From Roseovarius confluentis (GTDB lineage Bacteria; Pseudomonadota; Alphaproteobacteria; Rhodobacterales; Rhodobacteraceae), in NCBI RefSeq assembly GCF_002917925.1, contig NZ_PPFE01000007.1, positions 124,001 to 188,000 of the forward strand: DNA of 64,000 nucleotides, written 5' to 3'. This document shows, one piece after another, positions 18,100-28,100 of this stretch (position 1 is its first letter; each line of letters begins with the position of its first letter). The notes beneath the pieces are model-generated. The model ran no database searches, was not told where the DNA came from, and was given only the letters and a program-made list of their open reading frames with translations. The translations under genes were made by a program, and so were the position numbers.

Positions 18100-19141
18100 C
18101 CCCCGCCGCTGTACGACGCAGGCTGCGCCGGCGCGGAAACGGCACAAGCTTGCCGCTCTCTTCATCCCACAGCTTCAGCCGGAAACTGGCCAGCGCCTCG
18201 GGCCAGCGGATCTCGTCATGCACCCGCAACCCGTCGGGCAGGTTCTTCTGCGCCCGGCGCAGGTTATAGGACGGGATCTGCGGGTTGTAGTGATGCAGAT
18301 CGTGGTAGGCGATGTTGCCCGTCCCGATATCCCACCAATGCCCCAAATCCAGGCTCGACGAGCCTTCCAGCGTCGCCTTGCGGAAATCCAGGTCCGGCTT
18401 GCGGTCCCAGTAGGTGTCCTCGAAATTGTGCTGCAAATAGACCAGGAACACGCCGATCACACCCGCCAGCACCGCACTTGCGCCCAGCACCACCAATCCC
18501 GGCACGCCCAAAAGCGCCCAGACAATGGCGACATAGGCCGCGACGGCGAAGTTATGCGCCACCACGCCCCACGGACCGACCCGCCGCGTGTTCGCCGGCC
18601 AGCGATAGGCAATGAAATAAGCATAGATCCCGCCCAGGCTCAGCATCACGACCGGGTTGCGATAGATCCGGTACCAGGTCCGCGTCGCCCGTCCTGCCGC
18701 GTTCCACTCCTGCAAGGTCATGGTGTAAACCTCGGTGGTCTCGCGATGCTCCAGGTTGCCGAGATAGGCATGATGCTGGTTGTGATTGAACTGCATCACC
18801 CGGTAAGGCGTCAGCGAAAACACCGACAGGACATGCCCCGCCACGTCATTCCACCGCCGGGTGGCAAACAGCGAATAATGCCCGCAATCATGCTGCAGCA
18901 CGTAGAGCCGCACAGATGCGAAGGCGAGCACGACCACGCAAGGCAGCACCGCCCACCACGCGGGCCAGGCCCAGGCCCCCAGCCCAAGTGCCGCGAAGTA
19001 AACCGCGAATGTGGCGCCAAGGCTCAGCGCGCCCATGGCGTCGGACTTGCCGGTATAGTCTTTCAGATAATTGCGGATGGTCATGGTCCAGCGCCCCCAC
19101 AGGCCGAAAACATCTTGAACGAACGCACGCAATGCTACCAT
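18095..19141 (-). CDS. Acyl-lipid fatty acid desaturase
   Basis: A 348-residue integral membrane di-iron desaturase. The three His boxes are clear: HDCGH (about residues 89-93), HNQHH (about 119-123) and HDLHH (about 279-283), with four or more membrane helices between. It introduces a double bond into acyl chains of membrane lipids with oxygen and an electron donor. The YLQHNFEDTYW segment before the third box is typical of the omega-6/DesA branch. The start could be 57 bases further in, at MTIRNYLK. It is divergent from the TspO-like gene. Confidence 0.92.
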   Translation of the reverse strand: MVALRAFVQDVFGLWGRWTMTIRNYLKDYTGKSDAMGALSLGATFAVYFAALGLGAWAWPAWWAVLPCVVVLAFASVRLYVLQHDCGHYSLFATRRWNDVAGHVLSVFSLTPYRVMQFNHNQHHAYLGNLEHRETTEVYTMTLQEWNAAGRATRTWYRIYRNPVVMLSLGGIYAYFIAYRWPANTRRVGPWGVVAHNFAVAAYVAIVWALLGVPGLVVLGASAVLAGVIGVFLVYLQHNFEDTYWDRKPDLDFRKATLEGSSSLDLGHWWDIGTGNIAYHDLHHYNPQIPSYNLRRAQKNLPDGLRVHDEIRWPEALASFRLKLWDEESGKLVPFPRRRSLRRTAAGA

Positions 19142-19233
19142 TGACGTCTCTAATTTGGAACTATTTCAGTCGTTTGCAAGAACAACATGACAGCCGACAC
19201 ATCGTGTTCCCGAAATCGCCGAAAGGGCCCCTC

Positions 19234-19947
19234 ATGCACAAGGTCAAGGCCGTCTTCGCACTCGTTGCCGCCATCCTCTTCGCGCTGTCCCCGGTCTACA
19301 GTTCCGGCTTCAACGGGTTCAGCGCCGGGCAATTCCCGATCCCGCAGGACAATCCCCCGGTACAGCCGGCGGGCTTTGCGTTCTCGATCTGGGGACTGAT
19401 CTATATCTGGCTTCTGGCCGGAGCGCTGTTCGGGCTTCTCAACCGCTACGACGACCCAGCCTGGGACGCGATGCGCTGGCCCTATATCACCAGCCTCGTC
19501 ATAGGGGCCGCGTGGATTCCGGTGGCCAATATCAATCCCGCCTGGGCAACCGTTCTCATCTGGATCATGTGGGCCAGCGCCGCTCTGGCTTTCCTGCGCA
19601 TGGGGCGACGCGACCGGATCTGGCTGCGCACGCCGATCGCACTCTATACCGGCTGGCTGACGGCGGCGTCCTGCGTGGCGCTCGGCCTGCTGCTGGCAGG
19701 CTACGGCTATGTCTCGGAACAGACCGCGGCCATCGCCATGATCGTGCTGGCTCTCATCCTCGCGGCCGCCCTGCTGACGCTGCGCCCCGACACACCGGAA
19801 TACGCCGCCGCTGTCATCTGGGCACTGGTCGGCATCGCTTTCGCCAATGCCGATCCCGTCAACTCGCCGGTGCTGGTCCTCTGCGGCGCGGGGGTCGTGG
19901 CCCTCGCGATCCTCGCCCTGCGCAAGCGGCCCGACCGCCTCAGCTAG
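19234..19947 (+). CDS. TspO/MBR-related tryptophan-rich membrane protein
   Basis: A 237-residue polytopic membrane protein starting MHKVKAVF. The segment [17 protein letters not shown] near residues 47-63 and [20 protein letters not shown] match the tryptophan-rich TspO/MBR superfamily, in a longer form with about seven helices rather than five. TspO proteins bind porphyrins and regulate pigment genes in Rhodobacter; whether this longer class does so is not known. Its last 8 bp overlap the converging der gene. Confidence 0.75.
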   Translation: MHKVKAVFALVAAILFALSPVYSSGFNGFSAGQFPIPQDNPPVQPAGFAFSIWGLIYIWLLAGALFGLLNRYDDPAWDAMRWPYITSLVIGAAWIPVANINPAWATVLIWIMWASAALAFLRMGRRDRIWLRTPIALYTGWLTAASCVALGLLLAGYGYVSEQTAAIAMIVLALILAAALLTLRPDTPEYAAAVIWALVGIAFANADPVNSPVLVLCGAGVVALAILALRKRPDRLS

Positions 19948-21403
19948 ACCCGCGCCCCTTGATGTGCTTGCGCAGCTTCGACGGACCGGCTTTCTTCTTC
20001 GCCTTGTACGGGTTCTTGTCCGATTGCGAACGCAGGGTCAGGCGAATGGGCGTGCCCGGCATGTCGAAATCGTCCCGCAACCCGTTGACAAGATAACGCG
20101 AATAGCTCGCCGGCATCTTGTCGGGATGGCTGCACATCACCACGAAACCCGGCGGCCGCGTCTTTGCCTGCGTCATGTAGCGCAGCTTGATCCGCCGCCC
20201 GCCCGGCGCGGGGGGCGGATGCGCCTCCAGCACCCCTGTCAGCCAGCGGTTGAGCCGCGCGGTGCTGACCCGCCGGTTCCACACGTCATAGGCTTTCTCG
20301 ACGGCGCCGTGCAGCCGGTCCAGCCCCTTGCCCGTCTTGGCCGAAACCGTGACCAGCGGCGCGCCGCGCAGCTGCGGCAACAGCCGCTCGAACGCCTCGC
20401 GCAGGTCGCGCAGCTTGCCCTGCTTGTCGCCCTCGATGTCCCACTTGTTCACCGCGACCACAACCGCGCGCCCCTCGCGCTCGGCCAGGTCCGCGATGCG
20501 CAGGTCCTGCTGCTCGAACGGAATCGCCGCGTCCAGCAGCACCACCACGACCTCGGCAAACTTCACCGCCCGCAGGCCGTCGCTCACCGACAGTTTTTCC
20601 AGCTTCGCCTGCACCTTGGCCTTCTTGCGCATCCCCGCCGTGTCGAAGATCCGCACGGGCAGCCCGTCCCAGTCCATCTGGACCGAAATGGCATCGCGCG
20701 TGATCCCCGCCTCGGGTCCGGTCAACAGCCGGTCCTCGCCCAGGATCTTGTTGATCAGCGTGGACTTGCCCGCATTGGGCCGCCCCACCACGGCCACCTG
20801 CAGGGGCCGCGCCTTGGTGGGCTTGCGCACGCCCTCGGGGTCCGCCTCGCCGTCCTCGTCAACGGTCACGTCCACCTCCGGCGCCTCCGCCTCGGCCCGC
20901 TCGGCATAGCCGTCGGCCAGCGGCAACAGCGCCGTGTAAAGGTCGTGCATCCCCTCGCCATGTTCGGCCGACATGCGGATCGGCTCGCCGAGCCCCAGCG
21001 AATAGGCCTCCAGCACCCCGGCATCAGCAGCACTGCCCTCGGACTTGTTGGCGGCGACAAAGACGTGATCCGCCCGCTTGCGCAGGATCTCGGCGAACAT
21101 CTCGTCAAGCGCCGTCACCCCGGCCCGCGCATCGATCAGGAACAGGCACACATCGGCCATGTCCACTGCCCGCTCGGTCAGCTTGCGCATCCGGCCCTCG
21201 AGGCTGTCGTCGGTTGCATCCTCCAGCCCCGCGGTGTCGATCACCGTGAAGCGCAGGTCGGCCAGCCGCGCATCGCCTTCCCGCAGGTCGCGCGTCACGC
21301 CCGGCTGGTCGTCGACCAGCGCCAGCCGCTTGCCCACAAGCCGGTTGAACAGCGTGGATTTGCCCACGTTGGGGCGGCCCACGATTGCCAGTGTGAAACT
21401 CAT
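19940..21403 (-). CDS. der: Ribosome-associated GTPase Der (EngA)
   Basis: A 487-residue protein with two successive GTPase domains and a C-terminal KH-like domain. P-loops are [12 protein letters not shown] (residues 8-19) and [12 protein letters not shown] (near 205); the switch II motifs are DTAGLE and DTAGMRKK, and NKWD and NKSE are the G4 motifs. Der is essential for 50S subunit assembly. It sits downstream of the bamB and yfgM-like genes, the same order as yfgM-bamB-der in Escherichia coli. Confidence 0.97.
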   Translation of the reverse strand: MSFTLAIVGRPNVGKSTLFNRLVGKRLALVDDQPGVTRDLREGDARLADLRFTVIDTAGLEDATDDSLEGRMRKLTERAVDMADVCLFLIDARAGVTALDEMFAEILRKRADHVFVAANKSEGSAADAGVLEAYSLGLGEPIRMSAEHGEGMHDLYTALLPLADGYAERAEAEAPEVDVTVDEDGEADPEGVRKPTKARPLQVAVVGRPNAGKSTLINKILGEDRLLTGPEAGITRDAISVQMDWDGLPVRIFDTAGMRKKAKVQAKLEKLSVSDGLRAVKFAEVVVVLLDAAIPFEQQDLRIADLAEREGRAVVVAVNKWDIEGDKQGKLRDLREAFERLLPQLRGAPLVTVSAKTGKGLDRLHGAVEKAYDVWNRRVSTARLNRWLTGVLEAHPPPAPGGRRIKLRYMTQAKTRPPGFVVMCSHPDKMPASYSRYLVNGLRDDFDMPGTPIRLTLRSQSDKNPYKAKKKAGPSKLRKHIKGRGSS

Positions 21404-21487
21404 CTTGTCAGGCTCCGGATCGGATGAACCGCGCGGACCCTGCGTATCAGGGCCGCCACGAAAGCGCCCTGTTACACCATGTCCGGC

Positions 21488-22819
21488 TTAACGGAAAGCC
21501 ATCAACTGGCCCTTGGACGACACGACATAAAGCGTGCCTCCGGCCACCACCGGGTTGGTCGTCGCCCCGCCCGGCATCTGCACCTGTCCCAGCGATGCGC
21601 CATTCGTGGGGTCATAGAACCGCATCAAACCGTCGCTTGACGCGATGATCAGGCGGCCCCCGGCAATGATCGGCCCGTAATGGGCAAAGATCCGCGCCTG
21701 TTTCCTAGGCTTCGACTTGGTGAAGAACGGCAACTTCACGTCCCACAGGCGGCGCCCGTCGGACTTGGCCAGCCGCAGCAGTTCGTTCCGATCAGACACC
21801 ATGAAGATGGAATCACCCGCGGGCCACACCCGGTTCAGCGGCCCGTCGGCGGCGGTCCACAGACGCTCGCCATTGCCAAGGTTCAGCGCCACGGTGCGCC
21901 CGGTGTGATTGCCCGCGAATATCGTGTTGCCGTCGATCACCGGCTCGCCGGTCGTGTCCGCGATCTGGCCACTGGAATAGCCCTGCCGCCTACCCGCGAT
22001 CTGGGTGGTCCAGCGCCGCAGCCCGCCTTTCAGGAACGCGCCCTGAACCTCGCCCGAACCAAAGCCGAAGACCACGTACTTGTCCGAGATCGCCGGCGAC
22101 GGCGCGCCCAGCACGTTCTGGATGTCGGGTCGCGCCTCCAACTGCCAAGCGATGCGCCCGTCGGTGCGGTCCAGCGCCCAGGCCAGTTCGTCGCCCGCCA
22201 CCACATAGACCAGGTCCCCCGCCACGGTGGGGCTGCCTGATCCGGTGGCGCGCAGGTTCTGTTGCCACTGCTCGGCGCCGGTCGAGGCGTCCAGCGCGGT
22301 CAGAAGGCCAAAGCCCGACGAGACGAAAAGCTGCCCGTTATCATAGGCCAGACCGCCGCCGCTGCCGTCGATGCTGTTGTCGTTCTCGGGCACCAGGTCA
22401 CGGGTCCAGACCTGCTGACCCGCCGTGGTAAAGGCCGACACCTGCGCTCGTGCATCCAGCGTGTAAACCATGCCGCCGCCCACGACCGGATCGGCGGTAA
22501 TGCGCGACTTGCGCCCGTCACCCTGGCCGATATTCGCCGTCCAGGCCAGCTGGGGCGTGCCGCGCAGGGCCGGGTGCGCCACGCGGGTGCGGGCGTTGGA
22601 AATGCTCTGGGTCCAGCTGGCGTTGCTGCGCGCCGCCGGAAGGGCAAGCCGCGGCACGCTGCCCGACACTGTCTGCGGGGCCAGGTCCGGTTCGCCCTGC
22701 TCGGTCTGCAGGATCTCGCTGACCTCCAGCCGTTCGCCGGTCAGGATGTTTTCCTTCTTGGCACAGGCCGCAACAAGGCACAGCGCACTCAGGCCAATCA
22801 CTCCCGCTAACGTCTTCAC
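21488..22819 (-). CDS. bamB: Outer membrane assembly lipoprotein BamB-like (PQQ repeat)
   Basis: About 443 residues from a GTG at 22819, giving a lipoprotein signal peptide with lipobox LVAAC. A frame extending to 22933 lacks a signal peptide. The mature part is a run of PQQ-like beta-propeller repeats, for example GGGMVYTLDARAQVSAFTTA, DGSGGGLAYDNGQLFVSSG and GDLVYVVAGDELAWALDRTD. BamB supports BamA in inserting outer-membrane barrels. The yfgM-like gene upstream and der downstream support the call. Confidence 0.9.
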   Translation of the reverse strand: MKTLAGVIGLSALCLVAACAKKENILTGERLEVSEILQTEQGEPDLAPQTVSGSVPRLALPAARSNASWTQSISNARTRVAHPALRGTPQLAWTANIGQGDGRKSRITADPVVGGGMVYTLDARAQVSAFTTAGQQVWTRDLVPENDNSIDGSGGGLAYDNGQLFVSSGFGLLTALDASTGAEQWQQNLRATGSGSPTVAGDLVYVVAGDELAWALDRTDGRIAWQLEARPDIQNVLGAPSPAISDKYVVFGFGSGEVQGAFLKGGLRRWTTQIAGRRQGYSSGQIADTTGEPVIDGNTIFAGNHTGRTVALNLGNGERLWTAADGPLNRVWPAGDSIFMVSDRNELLRLAKSDGRRLWDVKLPFFTKSKPRKQARIFAHYGPIIAGGRLIIASSDGLMRFYDPTNGASLGQVQMPGGATTNPVVAGGTLYVVSSKGQLMAFR

Positions 22820-22874
22820 CGCTGTCGCCCCCGTACTGTCCTCAGGCGTCGCCCCCTCAGGGGTGCCGCAAACC

Positions 22875-23552
22875 TTAGTTGCCGTCGGTCGTGCCGCCCG
22901 GCTCTTCTTCAATGTCACCGTCCAGCGCAACAATCAACTGCTCGGCGCGCCGACGCAAGCCCGCTGTGGCTTCCGCGCTTTCGTAAATACCCCGCAAACG
23001 CTCCAGCGCGGCGTCCCGGTCGCCCGTTTCCAGGTCGACCAGCGCCAGCTGCTCCTCGGCCAGCAAGCGCACGATTCCGCTGCTCGCGGCCATGCCCTCC
23101 AGCCGGCTGCGCTTATCCTCGGCGCTCAGGCCGGAGCCCGGCAGCGCCACCGCCTTCAGGGTCGCAATCTGGCGGTAAACCAGCGGGACCTCGGCGGAAT
23201 CGGCCAGGCTCAACAGCTGTTCGGCCGTCTCGGGCGCCATCTCCGCACCGCCCTCGCCCGCCGCCAGCAGGCCGACAATCGCCCGCGCGCCGCCGGTCTC
23301 TGTCTGGATCGCGTCAAGCGCCGCATTGCGGGCCGCACGCTCTTCCTCGCCCAGCGCGGCGATGATCGCATCGCCCAGCGCCTGCGCCTCGGCGCGCTCC
23401 TGCGCCTTGCGCCACTCGTTATAGGCCGCGCCCCCCACCAACAGCAGCACCGCCAGGATGCCGATCCAGCCATAGCGCCTGAAATTGCGGTACAGACGGT
23501 CGCGGCGGACTTCCTCGGTCACCTCGTCGATGAAACTGTCAGACTGGCTCAC
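22875..23552 (-). CDS. YfgM-like tetratricopeptide membrane protein
   Basis: A 225-residue protein. A cytoplasmic start (SDSFIDEVTEEVRRDRLYRNFRRYG) is followed by one membrane span (WIGILAVLLLVGGAAYNEW) and a helical periplasmic TPR-like domain. This is the YfgM/TPR_21 layout; in enterobacteria YfgM touches SecYEG and periplasmic chaperones. Gene order with bamB and der supports it. Confidence 0.85.
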   Translation of the reverse strand: MSQSDSFIDEVTEEVRRDRLYRNFRRYGWIGILAVLLLVGGAAYNEWRKAQERAEAQALGDAIIAALGEEERAARNAALDAIQTETGGARAIVGLLAAGEGGAEMAPETAEQLLSLADSAEVPLVYRQIATLKAVALPGSGLSAEDKRSRLEGMAASSGIVRLLAEEQLALVDLETGDRDAALERLRGIYESAEATAGLRRRAEQLIVALDGDIEEEPGGTTDGN

Positions 23553-23698
23553 TGCGCACTGCCCTTCTCCAAAAGTTCGCCCCTCTTACCGCGTCGTCCC
23601 GGCGCTGCCAAGGGGCGCGCGGATACATCCCCGCCACATCCCTCGGCCGTGCGCCACCCGGCGCATCACGGCGGGTTGAACAGTTCGCGCAAAAGGAC

Positions 23699-23727
23699 TA
23701 ATCTGAACCGGATAGTTCAGCGTATTA
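23699..23727. promoter_or_regulatory. Operator-like inverted repeat before the RND efflux operon
   Basis: CTGAAC (23703-23708) is inverted as GTTCAG (23715-23720) around CGGATA, with TAAT and ATTA continuing the symmetry outside. Size and place resemble operators of TetR-type efflux repressors. No regulator gene is next to it. Confidence 0.45.
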
Positions 23728-23800
23728 CACCACAAAGATGCATGGCCTCCCAGGTCACGTCCCTGTAAACTAAATTAGACAACGTCCGGAAAGCCTTTTC

Positions 23801-25138
23801 ATGCGACTTTTCCCCATCCTCGCCGCCATCCTCGTCAGCGCGGCAATCTATGCCCTCGTGATGGAGCGTGACCGCATGTCCGCCCTGCTCGCCCCGGTCG
23901 AGGACTCCCAGCCGGCTCCGGCGGTCGCGCAAGAGACCGAAGCGGGCGACCGTCTGACCGAAACCGGGCAAGAACGCGACGGCACCGTCGGCGTCGTGGC
24001 CCTGAAATCCACCGCCCGCACCATCGACAGCGCCGTCACAGTAAGGGGCCAGACCGAGGCCGACCGCCAGGTCGAGCTGCGCGCCGAAACCGCCGGACAG
24101 ATCGTCTCGGACCCGATCCGCAAGGGCGCCTTCGTCGAACAGGGCCAAACCCTCTGCCAATTGGACCCCGGCACGCGCGAGGCCAACCTGGCCGAGGCGC
24201 TGGCCCGCCTGGCCGAGGCCAAGTCACGGATCCCCGAGGCCGAGGCCGCCGTGCCCGAGGCCGAGGCCCGCATCCAGGAGAGCCGCGCCCGCCTGGTCGA
24301 GGCCCGCGCCGTGCTCAACGAGGCCGAGATCAATGCCAACGCCGCTGAAACACTCTCGACCGACGGCTTCGCCTCGCAGACCCGCGTCGCGCAAACCCGC
24401 GCCGCCGTCGAAGGCGCCAAGGCCCAGATCACCAGCGCCGAGGCCGCGCTCAAGGCCGCCCAATCGGGCGAGGAAACCGCCGCCGCGGGCATCGAGGCGG
24501 CACGCTCGGGCGTACAAAGCGCCGAGGCCGCCGTGGCCTCGGCCCGCAAGGATATCGACCGGCTGACCATCAAGGCGCCCTTCTCGGGCCTGCTGGAATC
24601 GGATACAGCCGAGCTTGGCAGCTTCCTTCAGGCCGGCACGCTCTGCGCCACGGTAATCCAGCTCGATCCGATCATGCTGGTGGGCTTCATCCCCGAAACC
24701 GAGATCGCCAAGGTCTCCCTCGGCGCGCCCGCCACCGCGCGGCTCGCCTCTGGCGGCACCGTCGAAGGCGAGGTCACCTTCATCTCCCGCGCCGCCGATC
24801 CCACCACCCGCACCTTCCGCGTCGACATCCGCGTCCCGAACGAGGATCTCGCCCTGCGCGACGGCCAGACCGCCGAGATCAACATCGACTCCGAAGGGCT
24901 GCAAGCGCATCTTCTGCCGCAATCCGCCCTCACGCTCGACGATGACGGCGCGCTCGGGGTCCGCATCGTGACCCCCGACAAGACGGCACAGTTCAAGCCC
25001 GTGACCCTGCTGCGCGACAGCCCCACGGGCGTTTTCGTCACCGGCCTCGCCGACACCGAGAACGTCATCATCATCGGTCAGGAATTCGTGGCCGACGGCG
25101 TGCCCGTCGAACCCACCTACAGGGAGACGATCCAATGA
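23801..25138 (+). CDS. RND efflux periplasmic adaptor subunit
   Basis: A 445-residue membrane fusion protein. One N-terminal membrane anchor is followed by a barrel-sandwich start (VTVRGQTEADRQVELRAETAGQI), a long Ala/Glu-rich coiled-coil hairpin (residues about 130-245, with repeated AEAxxxxxEAEA), and the returning lipoyl and beta-barrel domains (DRLTIKAPFSGLLE). It links the RND pump to an outer-membrane channel. Its stop overlaps the permease start (ATGA). No TolC-type gene is adjacent. Confidence 0.92.
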   Translation: MRLFPILAAILVSAAIYALVMERDRMSALLAPVEDSQPAPAVAQETEAGDRLTETGQERDGTVGVVALKSTARTIDSAVTVRGQTEADRQVELRAETAGQIVSDPIRKGAFVEQGQTLCQLDPGTREANLAEALARLAEAKSRIPEAEAAVPEAEARIQESRARLVEARAVLNEAEINANAAETLSTDGFASQTRVAQTRAAVEGAKAQITSAEAALKAAQSGEETAAAGIEAARSGVQSAEAAVASARKDIDRLTIKAPFSGLLESDTAELGSFLQAGTLCATVIQLDPIMLVGFIPETEIAKVSLGAPATARLASGGTVEGEVTFISRAADPTTRTFRVDIRVPNEDLALRDGQTAEINIDSEGLQAHLLPQSALTLDDDGALGVRIVTPDKTAQFKPVTLLRDSPTGVFVTGLADTENVIIIGQEFVADGVPVEPTYRETIQ

Positions 25139-28100
25139 CGGGCATCGTCGACTGGGCCTCGCAACGCGCCCGGATGGTGATCGCCTTCATCATCCTGTCG
25201 ATCGTCGCAGGCACCACCGCCTATATCTCCCTGCCCAAGGAAGGCGAGCCGGATATCGAGATCCCGGCGCTCTTCGTGTCGGTGAACTTCCCCGGCATCT
25301 CGGCCGAGGATTCCGAGAAACTGCTCGTCAAGCCCATGGAAACAGAGCTTTCCGATCTTGATGGCTTGAAGGAAATGACCGGCACGGCGGGCGAAAACTA
25401 TGCCGGCGTGGCGCTGGAGTTCGAGTTCGGCTGGGACAAGTCCCAGATCATGGCCGACGTGCGCGACGCCATGAACGCCGCCGAGGCCGACTTTCCCGAA
25501 GGCGCCGAGCAGTACACGATCAACGAGATCAACTTCTCCGAGTTTCCCATCATCATCGTGTCGCTTTCCGGCCCCGTGCCCGAACGCACTCTGGCCCGCA
25601 TCGCCAAGGACCTGCAGGACCGGCTCGAAGGGCTGGAACCCGTGCTCGAGGCCGGCATCGCCGGCAACCGCGACGAGATGGTCGAGGTGGTCATCGACCC
25701 TCTGCGGCTCGAGGCCTACAACGTCACCGCCAACGAGCTGCTGACCGTCGTCCAGAACAACAACCAGCTGATCGCGGCGGGCGAGGTCGACAGCGCGCAG
25801 GGCGCCTTCTCGGTCAAGATCCCCTCGTCCTTCGACGACACCGGCGACATCTACGACCTGCCGATCAAGACCAATGGGGACCGCGTGGTCACGCTGGGGG
25901 ATCTGGCCCGCATCAACCTCACCTTCGAGGACCGCGTCGGCACCGCGCGCTTCAACGGCGAGACGGCGATCGCCCTGCAGGTGGTCAAGCGCAAGGGCTT
26001 CAACATCATCGACACGGCCGCGCTGGTGCGCGAGGTCGTGGCCGAGGCCGAGAACAACTGGCCGTCCGAACTTCAGGTCGCGGTACAGGTCGACAGCTCC
26101 AACGACCAATCCCGCATCATCGCCTCGATGGTCTCGCAACTCGAAGGCTCGGTGCTGACCGCCATCGCGCTGGTGATGATCGTCACGCTGGCGGCCTTGG
26201 GCATCCGCCCCGCCCTGCTGGTGGGCTTCGCCATCCCCACCTCGTTCCTGCTGTGCTTCGCGCTCTTGGCCGTGATGGGCGTGCCGGTCTCGAACATCGT
26301 CATGTTCGGCCTGATCCTCGCCGTGGGGATGCTGGTGGACGGCGCCATCGTGGTGGTCGAATACGCCGACAAGCAGATCGCCGAGGGCGAAGGCCCGATG
26401 CACGCCTACGTGGCCGCCGCCAAGCGCATGTTCTGGCCGGTGGTCAGTTCCACCGCCACCACGCTCTGCGCCTTCCTGCCGATGCTCTTCTGGCCCGGCG
26501 TGCCGGGACAGTTCATGATGATGCTGCCCGTCACGCTCATCTTCGTGCTGTCGGCCTCGCTGCTGGTGGCGCTCGTCTACCTGCCCGTCATGGGCGGCGT
26601 CACGGGCCGCATCGAGCGCTGGTTCACCCAGCGGATCGAATCCATCGCCACCACCCGCTGGTACCTGCATATCGCACTGGCCGTGCTGGCGGTCGGCGGT
26701 CTGCTGCTGGCCGGGCAGGCCATACCGCCGCTGGCCGTCCAGGCCGGCGCGCGGTTTGCGGGCATGGACGGCGGCGATATCCTCGGCTCGGTCATCCCGT
26801 CGCTGCTCACCGCCTTCGGCCTCGGGCTCGGCATGGTCATCGCGGGCGGCGTGGCCCTCGCCGGCGCGCTGACCGCGCTTCTGTGCGTGCTGGCGCTCTT
26901 CCGCCGCCTGTCGCTCCTGTGGGACAGCCTCGACACCTGGCAGGCGCGCAAGCTGCCCTTCCCGGTGGCCCGTGGCCTGATCTTCGCGGCTGCGGCCATC
27001 GGCGTCGCATGGGGCTTGGGGCTGGACTGGGCCGCCGCCATCGTCCTCGCGCTCATCGTCTTCGCCGCCATCGCGATCCGGCAATACACCCGCCTGCACC
27101 GCGCCCAGCGGATCGACGCAGGCTATCGCCGCTCGCCCTTCGGGTGGATCATCCATTCCATCGCCGCCAACCCGATCATGCCGCTTGTGGCCTTCTGCGC
27201 CATCTTCGTCTTCGTCGGCTCGGTGCTGATGTATTACGTCAACAACAACAACGGCACCGAGTTCTTCGTGGAATCAGAGCCCGAGAACGCCATCGTCTAT
27301 GTCCGCGCCCGCGGCAACCTCTCGATCGGGCAGAAAGACGCCCTGGTCCGCGAGGCCGAAGAGGTCGTGTTGCAACATCCCAACGTGCTCAGCGCCTTCT
27401 CCTTTGCCGGCGATGGCGGGCTCAACAACAACACCGGTGGCGCGCAGCCCCCACTCGACACGATCGGCCAGGTCCAGTTCGAGCTGGTCAAGTGGGAGGA
27501 CCGCCCGACCACTTACGAGACGTGGTTCACCATCCCTTTCCTCGACTACGATGTGCAGCGCCGCGTCAACGACCCCACGGCCGGCGGCGAACGCACCATC
27601 GACCAGCTGACCGCGCAGCTGGAACAGATCCCCGGCATGAAGGTCGAGATCCTGTCGCTGGAACAGGGCCCCGCCTCGGCCAAGCCCGTGCACCTGCGCC
27701 TCAAGGGCGACAACTGGGAAGAGCTTCAGGCTTTCACCGCCCGTGCCCGCGAAAAATTCGAAGAGACCCGCGGGCTCGAACTGATCGAGGATACGCTCCC
27801 CCTGCCCGGCATCGACTGGCAGATCGACGTCGACGTGGAAAAGGCCGGCCGCTTCGGCGCGGACGTCGCCACCGTGGGCGCGATGGTCCAGCTGGTGACG
27901 CGCGGCATCCTGCTCGACACCATGCGCGTGCCCTCCTCGGACGAGGAAATCGACATCCGCGTCCGCCTGCCCGCCGAGGACCGCGTGCTGTCCACCCTCG
28001 ACACGCTCAAGGTCCGCACCAATGACGGTCTCGTGCCGCTGTCGAACTTCATCACCCGCCGGCCTGTGCCGAAACTGGCCCAGATCGACCGCGTCGACCA

